Shown: positions 45,515 to 54,159 of the stretch, piece by piece | Numbering within the stretch: position 1 is the stretch's first letter | Layout of the letters: each line of letters starts with the position of its first letter | Source: Centipeda infelix ATCC 43532 | GTDB taxonomy: Bacteria > Bacillota > Negativicutes > Selenomonadales > Selenomonadaceae | DNA: 64,000 bases | Direction: 5' to 3' | Assembly: GCF_000234095.1 (NCBI RefSeq) | Contig: NZ_JH376799.1 | Span: forward strand, 444,313 to 508,312 | Notes under the pieces: generated by a model | Told to the model about the DNA's origin: nothing | Seen by the model: the letters and a program-made list of their open reading frames with translations, nothing else | Database searches by the model: none | Position numbers and translations under genes: made by a program

Positions 45515-46468
45515 ATGAAAAAGATCCTCCTCATCGCTACGGGCGGCACAATCGCCTCACGCGAAACGGAGCACGGACTGCGCCCCGCCCTTTCCGGCGA
45601 AGATATGCGTGCGGCACTCGGCGCGACAGGCAGCGCAATCGAGGTCATCGATCTCCTCGCACTGGACTCCACAAACATTGCGCCCTCCCACTGGCAGACG
45701 ATCGCACGCAAAGTTGCAGACTGCCGCACGGACTATGACGGCTTTATCATCACGCATGGCACGGATACCATGGCATATACCTCCGCCGCACTCTACTATA
45801 TGCTCGAACAGATCGACCGCCCCGTTATCCTCACAGGTTCGCAGCGTCCGCTCGGTACGGACGGCTCGGATGCAGAGGGGAATCTGCGCCTTGCATACGA
45901 GGCGGCCTGCAGCGACTTTGTAGGCGTCTGTCTCGCGTTCGGCGGACGGCTCATCCACGGGAATGCTGCGAAGAAAATTCATTCCCTTGCGGACGACGCA
46001 TTTCGCAGCATCGGACGCGCAGAGATCGACCTCACCGCCCCGTCCACACCGACCGTCCCCTTTCATCTGCACGATGCACTCGACACGCGCGTCGCCGTCC
46101 TGCGGCTCTATCCCGGCATGAAGCCCATCACGATTGACGCACACATCGCTGCGGGCTATCGCGGCATCATCCTGGAGGGCTACGGACTCGGCAGCGTCCC
46201 CGGCGACGATGCCGAGGAGAGCTTTCTCCCCACGCTCGACCGCGCACGGACACGCGCCTGCACCATCGTACTCACAACACAGTGCATCTATGACGGCGCG
46301 GACATCTCACACTACGAAGTCGGCGTCCGCGCCGCCGAGCTCGGTGTCCTCGCGGGCGGCACGCTCCCCATCGAGGCACTCTACGTGCTGCTGATGCAGA
46401 GGCTTGCAGAGACGCCCGAGGGAGAAACGGTGAAATCACTTGAGAAAAACTCCGGTGAACCGAGATGA
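45515..46468 (+). CDS. ansA: Type I (cytoplasmic) L-asparaginase
   Basis: 317 residues from the ATG at 45515, with AAAGGTC upstream; an in-frame extension to 45371 reads through the repeat. Hydrolyses asparagine to aspartate and ammonia. Catalytic Thr in IATGGTIASRE, second active-site block ITHGTDTMAYTSAAL, and TGSQRPLGTDGSDAEGNL. No signal peptide, so cytoplasmic. It overlaps the next small gene by 4 bases. Confidence 0.94.
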   Translation: MKKILLIATGGTIASRETEHGLRPALSGEDMRAALGATGSAIEVIDLLALDSTNIAPSHWQTIARKVADCRTDYDGFIITHGTDTMAYTSAALYYMLEQIDRPVILTGSQRPLGTDGSDAEGNLRLAYEAACSDFVGVCLAFGGRLIHGNAAKKIHSLADDAFRSIGRAEIDLTAPSTPTVPFHLHDALDTRVAVLRLYPGMKPITIDAHIAAGYRGIILEGYGLGSVPGDDAEESFLPTLDRARTRACTIVLTTQCIYDGADISHYEVGVRAAELGVLAGGTLPIEALYVLLMQRLAETPEGETVKSLEKNSGEPR

Positions 46469-46833
46469 AGCCGCTTGCCTATATTACGCAGGAAGTAATT
46501 GACCTGTTAGCGCTTCCGTGCCAAGCGAATACACCGATCTATTTAGGGCAAAGCAATAGAGAACATATGCAGACAAGTCACCCGCAGGACTATCAAAAAT
46601 ATCACGACTACATCTCGCTGATCCTAAGCACCCCCGATTATGTCGGTGCAAATCCAAGTGATCAATCCATTGAATATGTTCGCGAATTTCAGATTGATGA
46701 ACACGAGTATGTAAAAGTAGCTGTTCGTATTTCTCTCTCTGGGAGATATTATGCGCGTTCTCTCTACGTACTGAATCCCAATCGAGTTCGTAATTTTATT
46801 CAAAAAGGCACTCTAAAGCATTTGACGAAATAA
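46465..46833 (+). CDS. PBECR-like (BECR-fold nuclease family) small protein
   Basis: 122 residues. Resembles the PBECR3-type stand-alone proteins as I remember them: QANTPIYLGQSNREHMQTSHPQDYQKY, STPDYVGANPSDQSIEYVREF, VKVAVRISLSGRYYARSLYVLN. These belong to the barnase/EndoU/colicin/RelE superfamily, so an RNase activity is possible; none is shown. Clearly more AT-rich than its neighbours, which suggests recent transfer. Its ATG overlaps the asparaginase stop, and the trmO promoter begins inside its last codons. Confidence 0.7.
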   Translation: MKPLAYITQEVIDLLALPCQANTPIYLGQSNREHMQTSHPQDYQKYHDYISLILSTPDYVGANPSDQSIEYVREFQIDEHEYVKVAVRISLSGRYYARSLYVLNPNRVRNFIQKGTLKHLTK

Positions 46834-46850
46834 ACAAAATGCTTTATACT
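46822..46850 (+). promoter_or_regulatory. Promoter of the trmO leader RNA
   Basis: -35 TTGACG (46822-46827), 17-base spacer, -10 TATACT (46845-46850). Transcription would start near 46857, right at the first base-paired element of the leader. Confidence 0.8.
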
Positions 46851-46856
46851 AGACAC

Positions 46857-46990
46857 AAGGAATGAGAAGCAGAGGACGGAACGGGCAGCCGTCACCGGAT
46901 GGTCGAAAGACCTGAGTAGGAGATGCAGGAATGTCACCCTGCCTATTCTCAGAGCAGAAATGGGGCTACAGAGATGTAGCTCCATTTTCT
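46857..46990 (+). promoter_or_regulatory. Structured leader RNA ending in a terminator (riboswitch-like), upstream of trmO
   Basis: About 134 nt from the predicted start. Hairpins: GACGG/CCGTC around AACGGGCAG; GGTC-GAAA-GACC; GCAGG/CCTGC. TTCTCA (46946-46951) can pair either with TGAGAA (46863-46868), closing a multi-branch domain, or within a local hairpin CTGAG-TAG.../CTA-TT-CTCAG, so two folds compete. Then AAATGGGGCTACA pairs with TGTAGCTCCATTT plus TTTTCT, an intrinsic terminator, before AGGAAGAGG and the trmO ATG. It does not match the riboswitch consensus sequences I know. Confidence 0.7.
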
Positions 46991-47008
46991 AATTAGGAAG
47001 AGGATACA

Positions 47009-47410
47009 ATGCAGCTTCAAGAAATCGGCGTCGTTCATAACGCCTACAAAAACCTCACGGACATCCCTCGACAAGGACGCATGAGCGAGGAGATCTCGGA
47101 GATCGAGATTCATCCGGACTTCTCGGACGGACTGCTCAAAATCGAGCAGAACAAATACCTCATCGTCCTCTACTGGGCGCATCTGGCGAAGCGGGACATC
47201 CTCAAGACCATCCCGCCCGCCGCGAAGGAGCTCCACGGAGTCTTTGCCAGCCGCTCCCCAGGGCGTCCGAACCCGCTGTCCCTCTGCATCGTCGAGCTGA
47301 TCGAGTACAACGGCAGCTCCCTCCGCGTGAAGGGACTCGACGCACTCGACGGCAGCAGTGTGATCGACATCAAGCCGTATACAAAAATGGATATCATATC
47401 GATACCATAA
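47009..47410 (+). CDS. trmO: tRNA (t6A37) N6-methyltransferase TrmO/TsaA family
   Basis: 133 residues, single UPF0066/TsaA beta-barrel domain. Uses SAM to methylate threonylcarbamoyl-A37 of tRNA-Thr. Typical: IGVVHNAYK, ISEIEIHPDFSDGLLKIEQNKYLIVLYW, GVFASRSPGRPNPLSLCIVELI, LDALDGSSVIDIKPY. Lacks the C-terminal domain of E. coli TrmO, like many single-domain homologues. AGGAAGAGGATACA precedes the ATG. Expression appears to be controlled by the leader and terminator upstream. Confidence 0.9.
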   Translation: MQLQEIGVVHNAYKNLTDIPRQGRMSEEISEIEIHPDFSDGLLKIEQNKYLIVLYWAHLAKRDILKTIPPAAKELHGVFASRSPGRPNPLSLCIVELIEYNGSSLRVKGLDALDGSSVIDIKPYTKMDIISIP

Positions 47411-47424
47411 ATACCAGATATGCT

Positions 47425-47461
47425 GGACACCTTGTTTTCAAGTAAACAAGGTGTCCATTTT
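47425..47461 (+). terminator. Terminator after trmO
   Basis: GGACACCTTGTTT pairs exactly with AAACAAGGTGTCC around TCAAGT, followed by ATTTTTG. Confidence 0.93.
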
Positions 47462-47591
47462 TGATATGAAGTTCATTTTATTTACTTCATTAGAAAAGAA
47501 AATTCAAAAATTTTTCCGTTATGTACTTGTAATGAATCCCATTCACCATTATAATACTCATGCGCAAATTAAGCTCGATTATCTTTTTCAT

Positions 47592-47664
47592 TTATCATGA
47601 TACGATAAAAAGATTTTCACGGATACATTTGCGGACACATGACGGAGTTCCGATGGATCGGAAC
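47592..47664 (+). promoter_or_regulatory. Inverted repeats upstream of the TonB-dependent receptor gene
   Basis: TTATCATGATACGATAA (47592-47608) is a 5-bp dyad with a 7-base spacer in an AT-rich stretch. GTTCCGAT-GG-ATCGGAAC (47647-47664) is a perfect 8-bp inverted repeat in the leader, 30 bases before the start codon. The first could be an operator for a metal regulator of the Fur type, though it is not a good Fur box; the second may act on the RNA. Confidence 0.4.
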
Positions 47665-47693
47665 GGGTTTGTTTCTGTACGAAGGAGGATCAC

Positions 47694-50600
47694 ATGGTTC
47701 GGAAAAAGAGTCAGCGCTCCCTGCGCCTGCTCTCTTACGCAATCTCGGCATGGCTCGCCCTGCCCGCCTATACCGCATGGGCGGACGATGGTACACGGGG
47801 GGGGGGCAGTGTTTCTACTGCTGACATTCACGTTGAGGTGGATGCCGCGCAGGAAGAAGCAAAGATGGAGTCCCAGCAGAAGACCATCATCACGAAGGAA
47901 GATATCGAGAAGAAACAGGCGAAGTCCGTCGAAGACATCATCTTCAGCGAGACAGGTGTCTCGCGCACAGTGGATGCGATGGGCCGCGTCGGTGTTTCGA
48001 TCCGCGGCGCAGAGCCGCGCCATACGCTGATCCTCGTGGATGGGCAGCCCGTCCTCGGCGACCTCGCGAAATACTCGGGCGCGGCGGACGAGGTCATGCG
48101 CCTCGGCACGGAGAACGTCGAACGCATCGAGATCATCCAGGGGGCGGCAAGCTCGAAGTTCGGCTCGGATGCCATCGGCGGTGTTGTCAACATCATCACA
48201 CGCAAGGCGACAAAGGAGCCTGGACTGCAGTTCAACTGGGAGGGGCTGAAGACCGAGAACGACGACGGGCTGCCGTTCTCGAATTTCTTCCTGCGTGCGG
48301 ACTCTGGGCAGATGGGCAAGCTGCGCCTCGGGCTCTCGGGCAGCAAGCGCGAGATCATGCCCGTATACGCGAGCAGGGGGCTGCGGAGCACAATCCCCCC
48401 TGCGCTGCGCGATACCGCATGGAACAAGGTCAAGGACTGGCACGCTCCTGTTCTGCGCTACTATGGCGATACAGCGAACGTTGGTCTCGTCGGAACGTAC
48501 GAGCCGGATGCGCAGAACACATTCGAGTTTCGCATGGATCACTACGCCGAGGATCTCGTCCGCGATGTCAAGCGCACGGACTCCGAGTTGGAGCCGCAGC
48601 AGCATTTCAAGCGGGTCGCAGACCGCAACGCCTATAACATCAGTTGGAACGGCTACAGCAACGTGAGCGATTGGACGGTCGAGCTGAACACGACGAATCT
48701 CAAAGAGGACAGCGTATCCCTCATCAACTACGAGGGCAAAAATATATACGAGGGCAAGAACGAGCTGCGCTATGTAGACAATGTCGATCACAAGCAGACG
48801 GATTTCAAGGCGTCGATGAATACCCAGATGAGCGACAAGCATCTCCTCTCCTTCGGCTTTGGCATCTCAAGCGAGTCCGGTGAGGGCAGCCGACTCAAGA
48901 GCTCCCCGAATACAACGACGCGCTATATCGACCCGTGGGACTATGACAAGAGCCTGCTCGTTGATAAGCAGGACCGTCTGCAGCGCGGTGAGGACGACAA
49001 AAATTATATCTGGTCACACATCCATGACTATAAATTTTTTGACAATCCGAACGGCGGAAGGCGCAAGTGGGACAAGGACTATGAGTACTACCACTACGAC
49101 GGGAGTGCCGGTGCATTCAACCCGGGGGCCAAGAAACCCGACGGTTCAAGGGCGGGGCTGTCGTATGAGGACTATGTAGAACACAATATCAATCAGCAGC
49201 TCACTGAGGATTGGTACGGAGACTTATACGTCGGCACACGAAAGCTGAACAATCCGCGTGCCAATTTGAAAAGTGACTATGATACGCTAAAGACGCGTCT
49301 TGAAAATGAGTACAGTGCGCGTCATGGGGGTACGGCATATCCAGGATCCAATATTGTCGGCGATTACTATAAAAAAGGCATTGAGCGCGCGGACAAAAAT
49401 GATCCACACACGCCCACACTCAATGGAAAGATGTTCCTCGAAGAGTATTGGGAGCGTGACCAACGCCTCACTGTCGGCAGCGGTACGATCAACAAGCAGC
49501 ACTTCTTTATCGGCGACACATGGCAGCTCTCGAAGGACACGATGCTCTTCCCCATCCTGCGTGTCGATCACAGCAACCTCTTTGGTACGAATCTCTCCGG
49601 CAGCATCGGCATGACGCACAACGTCGGCGGCAATTCGCATCTCCGCTTCAAGACGAACATCGGCACGAGCTACGCAGAGCCGGGCATGGGCGAGCTCTGG
49701 TACAACTGGGAGATGTACGGCAGCACCCCCGTCGCCATCGGTGAGGCAAAGATGGGCTGGTGGTTTGAGGGCAATCCCAACCTGCAGCCCGAGAAATCCC
49801 TCAATCTCGATATGAGCATCGAGGGTGAGACGAAGAACACCTATGCCCGTGTCGGGGTGTTCCACAACCGCATCCGCAACTACATGACCGTCTACTACAC
49901 CGGGGATGTGCAGGATTTTGCCCCGCAGCTCAGTGACGACGACAAGTGGATGCGCGCCCCCGATCTGATCTACAGCTTCAAGAACATCGGCAAAGCCGAG
50001 ATTACGGGAGTCGAGGCAGAGGTGCGGCAGAAAATCGGGCCGCATTTCAGCACACGCCTTGGTTACACCTATCTCCATGCGCTTAACAAGAGCGACCCAC
50101 TCATGCCGAAACGACTGCTCGATCGCCCAATGCACAAAATTGACATCGGCATCTCCTACGAGGACAAGAAGACGGGCTGGTTCGCACAGCTCTGGGGCGA
50201 CTATTACATGAAGATGCTCGACAGCAACACCCTTGCAAACGGTGCGAACTACTGGACGGACTATCTGGACGGCTCCCTCGCAGTAAACAAGAAGCAGGAG
50301 TATCAGGAAAAGAGCTTCGGCATCTGGAACTTCATGCTGCAGAAGAAACTCAGCGAGGACGCGATGGTCTACGTCGGCGTGAACAACATATTAAACCACC
50401 GCGACGACGACCGTGCGACGCAGGAACGTGTCTACCGCATCGGCGCGAACTTCAAGTTCGACACGTCAGGTCCCAAAAAGAGTCTCCTCACAAATGGTAC
50501 GACGGAGATGGGCGAACAGGAAGCGGCACTGCTGAACAACTTCCTTGCGCGCCCGTTCGACGAGAGCAAGGAGAGGGGCATCTCTCTCATCGGGGACTAT

Positions 50601-52703
50601 CAGTGGCGCTGGACAGCACATGGCGGCACGAACCGCCCCCAGCCCACCTACACGGCGACCTCCTACATCCGCGAGAACGCCATACGCAATCTGCACGACG
50701 AGAACGAGCATGGTTTCGAGCAGCGTCTGCGCATCGGTGCGGATGCGCGTGTCGCCGAGAATACGAACATCAAGATCGTCGGCAGTCTCTCGGGTACCAC
50801 GGGCGTTGACCCCGCACACAGCCAGCCGGACAGCAAGGGACTCGGCAAGGCGCGTCTCGATGAGGCGGATGTCACCCAGCGCATGAAGAAATGGGATCTC
50901 TCCCTCGGCCGTCTCACGGAGCCGATGGGCGTCACCGGCTACTGGTTCGGGCGCGAGTACGACGGTATCCGCGGTGTCTATACCGGTAAGAGCTCACAGG
51001 TGCGTCTTGGTTTTGGTACGTTCAAGCAATCGACCGGTGTCGCGGACACGGCATATACCCATGTCACCTACGAAACATTCTACCGCCCGCCGACCATTGC
51101 CGAATTCCTCGGCATCAACAAGGACATTCCCGATAAATACGATCTTTCAAAAACTACTGAACAGGGCAACAGAGAGTACGCTGCTGCAAAGATGGAAGGA
51201 AATACAGAGATCACCCAAAATCTCTACTTCTACCAACAGCTCAAGGATGCGGCGACAATAGAGCAGAAGACAGAGGTTATCAAGCGGATGCTGTCCATCG
51301 TCAATCAGGTGTATGGCAGCGCACTTTCCTCGAAGAATATTCCGCTCCGGCCGCCTGCGTTCGGTTCATACGTCTACTACCGCATCAAAGATTCTCACGG
51401 GAATGTGAAGATCAAACGGACACAGGTCAACTTCAACGGGCCGGACGGCGAGACATCGCCTGCCGGCAAGGCATGGGCGCGTGAGATGGAAAAGAAATTC
51501 TCCATCAACCCGAGCGACCCTGATGCCTTAAAATCGGATGGCTCCTACTTCCATAAGAACGCCGATGCCGTGAAGAGCACCTACGAGAAGATTGCCGAAT
51601 ATCGGGCGAAGGAGAATTGGAACGAGTATAAATTCGATTCCGAAGGACGCCCCATTACAGAAAAGCTGGGAGAAGTCTGGGATCTCTCCGGCGGACGCGG
51701 CAAGTCCTCCAGTGACTGGACGACAGAATCAGAGGACTATACCTTTGACGGTGTAATCGGTACCTATAAGGCAGACTATGAATACAGTGAGCCGTCTCCG
51801 TACAAGTATAAAATTACCAACGTCGATGTGCTCAACTTCTTCAAGGAAGAACTCTACCAAAAACCCTCCGCGGATGCAGCCAGCAACTACCTCCTGTCGA
51901 ACATGAACCAGATCAGCTATGAGTATCTTCAGCGTCTGGAGCAGATCCTGGAGGAATCCGAGTCCGGCAACAAGCAGCCCCGTCCCGCCCTCGGTGATGT
52001 CGTCGGCTACCTCATCAAGACCTCCGGCACAGTGGTCGAGCGGGATACGATTCCGCCGATTGACAAGGCGTTCTTCGTCCAATACCGCAAGCAGGTGCGT
52101 CCGAACCTCGGTGTCGCAGCATGGTATCTGCGCTCCATCGGCGACAAGAACTATACGACGCGCATTGCAAACGGCAAGGACAACGACCGTCATACCTTCC
52201 GTCAGCTCGCGAACGTCTTTGCCCTCGGTGCACAATGGCAGATGAGTCCAAAGGCCGCCGTCTCGCTCGACTATGGGTATAACTTCACGCGCTTCGGCAA
52301 GTACATGAACGGCGTGACGATGTACGACCACCCTGCACGTACCGACATCTTCACCCCGAAGGGACGCAGCATGGGCAGCGCACCGAAGTTCTGGACGGTT
52401 CGCCTCGACATCGGGCGCGCGGACACGGATCACGCCGGAACGTGGAACGCATTCGTGGACTACAAGCACTTCGAGCACGGCTCGTTCTTCGGCGGCAACG
52501 GCACGGGCTTCCTACCTGACCGCTACCTCGACGGCATCCAGAGCTTTACGATCGGCGGCGGCTACGTCCCCGCGGAGAACTGGCTCGTCGAGCTGTTCTA
52601 CACCTTCGACGCGAAGGGCACGAACCGCCGCGACACGATCCACGGCTCAGAGAAGTTCAAGCTCGGAAACTATACGCGTGCGCAGGTGACTTACCGTTTC
52701 TAA
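47694..52703 (+). CDS. TonB-dependent receptor fused to a second outer-membrane beta-barrel
   Basis: 1669 residues, about twice a normal receptor. Signal peptide (cut after AWA, about residue 30); TonB-receptor plug at about 55-170 (IITKEDIEKKQAKSVEDIIF, SIRGAEPRHTLILVDGQPV, VERIEIIQGAASSKFGSDAIGGVVNIITR); a full receptor barrel to about 920 (ending VYRIGANFKFDTSG). Then a ~35-residue linker and another barrel, about 960-1669, starting GDYQWRWTAHGG and resembling the putative porins of Selenomonadales (FEQRLRIGADARV, LSLGRLTEPMGVTGYWFGREYDGIRGVY), ending RAQVTYRF with terminal Phe. GAAGGAGGATCAC precedes the ATG. A run of ten G at codons about 35-38 makes it phase-variable. Ligand unknown. 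Confidence 0.88.
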   Translation: MVRKKSQRSLRLLSYAISAWLALPAYTAWADDGTRGGGSVSTADIHVEVDAAQEEAKMESQQKTIITKEDIEKKQAKSVEDIIFSETGVSRTVDAMGRVGVSIRGAEPRHTLILVDGQPVLGDLAKYSGAADEVMRLGTENVERIEIIQGAASSKFGSDAIGGVVNIITRKATKEPGLQFNWEGLKTENDDGLPFSNFFLRADSGQMGKLRLGLSGSKREIMPVYASRGLRSTIPPALRDTAWNKVKDWHAPVLRYYGDTANVGLVGTYEPDAQNTFEFRMDHYAEDLVRDVKRTDSELEPQQHFKRVADRNAYNISWNGYSNVSDWTVELNTTNLKEDSVSLINYEGKNIYEGKNELRYVDNVDHKQTDFKASMNTQMSDKHLLSFGFGISSESGEGSRLKSSPNTTTRYIDPWDYDKSLLVDKQDRLQRGEDDKNYIWSHIHDYKFFDNPNGGRRKWDKDYEYYHYDGSAGAFNPGAKKPDGSRAGLSYEDYVEHNINQQLTEDWYGDLYVGTRKLNNPRANLKSDYDTLKTRLENEYSARHGGTAYPGSNIVGDYYKKGIERADKNDPHTPTLNGKMFLEEYWERDQRLTVGSGTINKQHFFIGDTWQLSKDTMLFPILRVDHSNLFGTNLSGSIGMTHNVGGNSHLRFKTNIGTSYAEPGMGELWYNWEMYGSTPVAIGEAKMGWWFEGNPNLQPEKSLNLDMSIEGETKNTYARVGVFHNRIRNYMTVYYTGDVQDFAPQLSDDDKWMRAPDLIYSFKNIGKAEITGVEAEVRQKIGPHFSTRLGYTYLHALNKSDPLMPKRLLDRPMHKIDIGISYEDKKTGWFAQLWGDYYMKMLDSNTLANGANYWTDYLDGSLAVNKKQEYQEKSFGIWNFMLQKKLSEDAMVYVGVNNILNHRDDDRATQERVYRIGANFKFDTSGPKKSLLTNGTTEMGEQEAALLNNFLARPFDESKERGISLIGDYQWRWTAHGGTNRPQPTYTATSYIRENAIRNLHDENEHGFEQRLRIGADARVAENTNIKIVGSLSGTTGVDPAHSQPDSKGLGKARLDEADVTQRMKKWDLSLGRLTEPMGVTGYWFGREYDGIRGVYTGKSSQVRLGFGTFKQSTGVADTAYTHVTYETFYRPPTIAEFLGINKDIPDKYDLSKTTEQGNREYAAAKMEGNTEITQNLYFYQQLKDAATIEQKTEVIKRMLSIVNQVYGSALSSKNIPLRPPAFGSYVYYRIKDSHGNVKIKRTQVNFNGPDGETSPAGKAWAREMEKKFSINPSDPDALKSDGSYFHKNADAVKSTYEKIAEYRAKENWNEYKFDSEGRPITEKLGEVWDLSGGRGKSSSDWTTESEDYTFDGVIGTYKADYEYSEPSPYKYKITNVDVLNFFKEELYQKPSADAASNYLLSNMNQISYEYLQRLEQILEESESGNKQPRPALGDVVGYLIKTSGTVVERDTIPPIDKAFFVQYRKQVRPNLGVAAWYLRSIGDKNYTTRIANGKDNDRHTFRQLANVFALGAQWQMSPKAAVSLDYGYNFTRFGKYMNGVTMYDHPARTDIFTPKGRSMGSAPKFWTVRLDIGRADTDHAGTWNAFVDYKHFEHGSFFGGNGTGFLPDRYLDGIQSFTIGGGYVPAENWLVELFYTFDAKGTNRRDTIHGSEKFKLGNYTRAQVTYRF
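47797..47806 (+). repeat. Ten-G homopolymer tract in the receptor coding sequence
   Basis: Ten consecutive G just after the signal-peptide region (ACACGG...GGCAGT). With ten G the 1669-residue frame is open. With eleven, translation would stop at about 47824; with nine, at about 48030. Tracts of this kind are classic slipped-strand switches. Confidence 0.9.
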
Positions 52704-52855
52704 GAAAAACTTTTCGCACTCCACATTTCGCTGAAAATTTTTCCCAAACACCTATTGATTTTCACTCTCAGATGTGCTATATTTTATTCAGGCTTTCGTT
52801 AGGGAACGTCCTCGGATGTTTCCAAAGCTCTCCTAAAATATAATACACAGCAAAG

Positions 52856-52886
52856 ATAGTCCACAGTGGAGTGTGGGCTATTTTTG
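52856..52886 (+). terminator. Terminator downstream of the receptor gene
   Basis: ATAGTCCACA pairs with TGTGGGCTAT (one G-U) around GTGGAG, followed by TTTTTG. It lies about 150 bases after the stop and before trxB. Nothing else is recognised between 52704 and 52855. Confidence 0.75.
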
Positions 52887-52964
52887 TGTGATTTATCACA
52901 GTCACATCTTGACAGACATGCTATAATAATCAAAAGGTCAGAATTTATCAAAGGGGATGAATCT

Positions 52965-53897
52965 ATGGCAAAGGAACACATACAAAAAGATGTCGTCATC
53001 ATCGGTGCGGGCATGGCGGGTCTGACTGCCGCGCTCTACTGCGGTCGCATGAATCTGAGGACGCTCGTGCTTGAGAACTCGCTCGTCGGCGGACAGATCG
53101 CGACGGCGGCGGACATCGAGAACTATCCGGGCTTTGAGCGCGTGAGCGGGATGGAGCTGATCGGCACACTCGAAAAGCAGGCGACGAATTTCGGTGCGGA
53201 GATTGACGAGTTCGACCGCATTGAGCGCGTCGACCTCAAATCCACGCCGAAGATTGTCGAGACGGAGACGTACATCTACGAGACGCCCGTCATCATCATC
53301 GCCTCTGGCATGAACCGCCGCAAGCTGCCGTTGCCGCAGGAGCCGCACTACTTCAATCGCGGCGTGCACTACTGCCATATGTGCGACGGGCACACGTATC
53401 AGGACAAGGTGATCTCGGTGATGGGCGGCGGCAACGCAGCGGTCGATGCGGCGAATTTCCTCACGAAGTACGCGTCGCATCTCTATCTCATCCATCGCTC
53501 GCAGCTGCGTGCGGACAAGTCCTCGCAGGATGCGCTCTATGCGAATCCGAAGGTGACGGTTATGCTTGAGACGGAGATCACGCATCTGAACGGTGAGGAT
53601 CGGCTCACGTCCGTTGACCTTCTGCACAAGGACACGGGCAAGACGGAGACGCTGCCTGTGGACAGCATCTTCGTCAACATCGGTGTTCTCCCGAATACCG
53701 ACCTCTTTGTAGGGCAGCTGAAGCTCACGGAGACGGGCTACATTGCAGCGGACGAGAATTGCCGCACGGAGATCCCCGGGGTATTCGTCGCGGGCGACAT
53801 CCGCGTGAAGGAGATTCACCAGCTGACGACCGCCGCCGCCGATGGCACAACCGCCGCACTCCACGCGGAGAAGTATCTCGCGGGTTTGAAGAAGTGA
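52965..53897 (+). CDS. trxB: Thioredoxin reductase-like flavoprotein with CHMC active site
   Basis: 310 residues. FAD motif IIGAGMAGLTAALYCGR, second dinucleotide motif VMGGGNAAVDAANFL, and GVFVAGDI. The redox disulfide is C137-H-M-C140 (YCHMCDGHTY) instead of the usual CATC. The NADPH phosphate-binding HRRxxFR is HRSQLRADK, so cofactor use may differ from the standard enzyme. Start ATG at 52965 with AAGGGGATGAATCT upstream. Two CPWC glutaredoxin-like genes follow at once, the probable partners. Confidence 0.92.
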   Translation: MAKEHIQKDVVIIGAGMAGLTAALYCGRMNLRTLVLENSLVGGQIATAADIENYPGFERVSGMELIGTLEKQATNFGAEIDEFDRIERVDLKSTPKIVETETYIYETPVIIIASGMNRRKLPLPQEPHYFNRGVHYCHMCDGHTYQDKVISVMGGGNAAVDAANFLTKYASHLYLIHRSQLRADKSSQDALYANPKVTVMLETEITHLNGEDRLTSVDLLHKDTGKTETLPVDSIFVNIGVLPNTDLFVGQLKLTETGYIAADENCRTEIPGVFVAGDIRVKEIHQLTTAAADGTTAALHAEKYLAGLKK

Positions 53898-53915
53898 TAT
53901 AGAGGAGGAAATCCC

Positions 53916-54146
53916 ATGATTCAAGTTTTTTCGTTCGACGCGTGCCCGTGGTGCACGAAGGCAAAGAAGTATCTCGATAAGAAGGGTGTCGCCTACACGG
54001 TGCGCGACATTGAGAAGGAGCCCGCCGCCTACGATGATCTCGTAAAGCTCACGGGCGAGGCCGCGTGCCCCGTCATCCTCGCGGACAGCGGCGAGTATGT
54101 GCGCGGTTTCGATCAGCCCGCCATTGACCGCCTCCTCGGCATCTAA
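53916..54146 (+). CDS. Glutaredoxin-like protein (CPWC), copy 1
   Basis: 76 residues. Thioredoxin fold, active site DACPWCTKAKKYLDKKG, cis-Pro in AACPVILADSG. Note the additional cysteine immediately before that Pro. GAGGAGGAAATCCC precedes the ATG. Eighteen bases after trxB; probably reduced by it (NrdH-redoxin-like relationship, inferred). Confidence 0.93.
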   Translation: MIQVFSFDACPWCTKAKKYLDKKGVAYTVRDIEKEPAAYDDLVKLTGEAACPVILADSGEYVRGFDQPAIDRLLGI

Positions 54147-54159
54147 AGGAGGCGCGGCT

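Noticed and set aside
46857..46990. A known riboswitch class (SAM-I, SAM-IV, cobalamin, Moco, NiCo, glycine, guanidine-I).
   Set aside because: The conserved cores of these classes, as I know them, are not present; left as unassigned.
47595..48842. A 415-codon minus-strand frame within the receptor gene, and others opposite fhs, ubiD and livM.
   Set aside because: Same cause: third-position GC bias of the true gene on the other strand. None has a recognisable domain or ribosome binding site.
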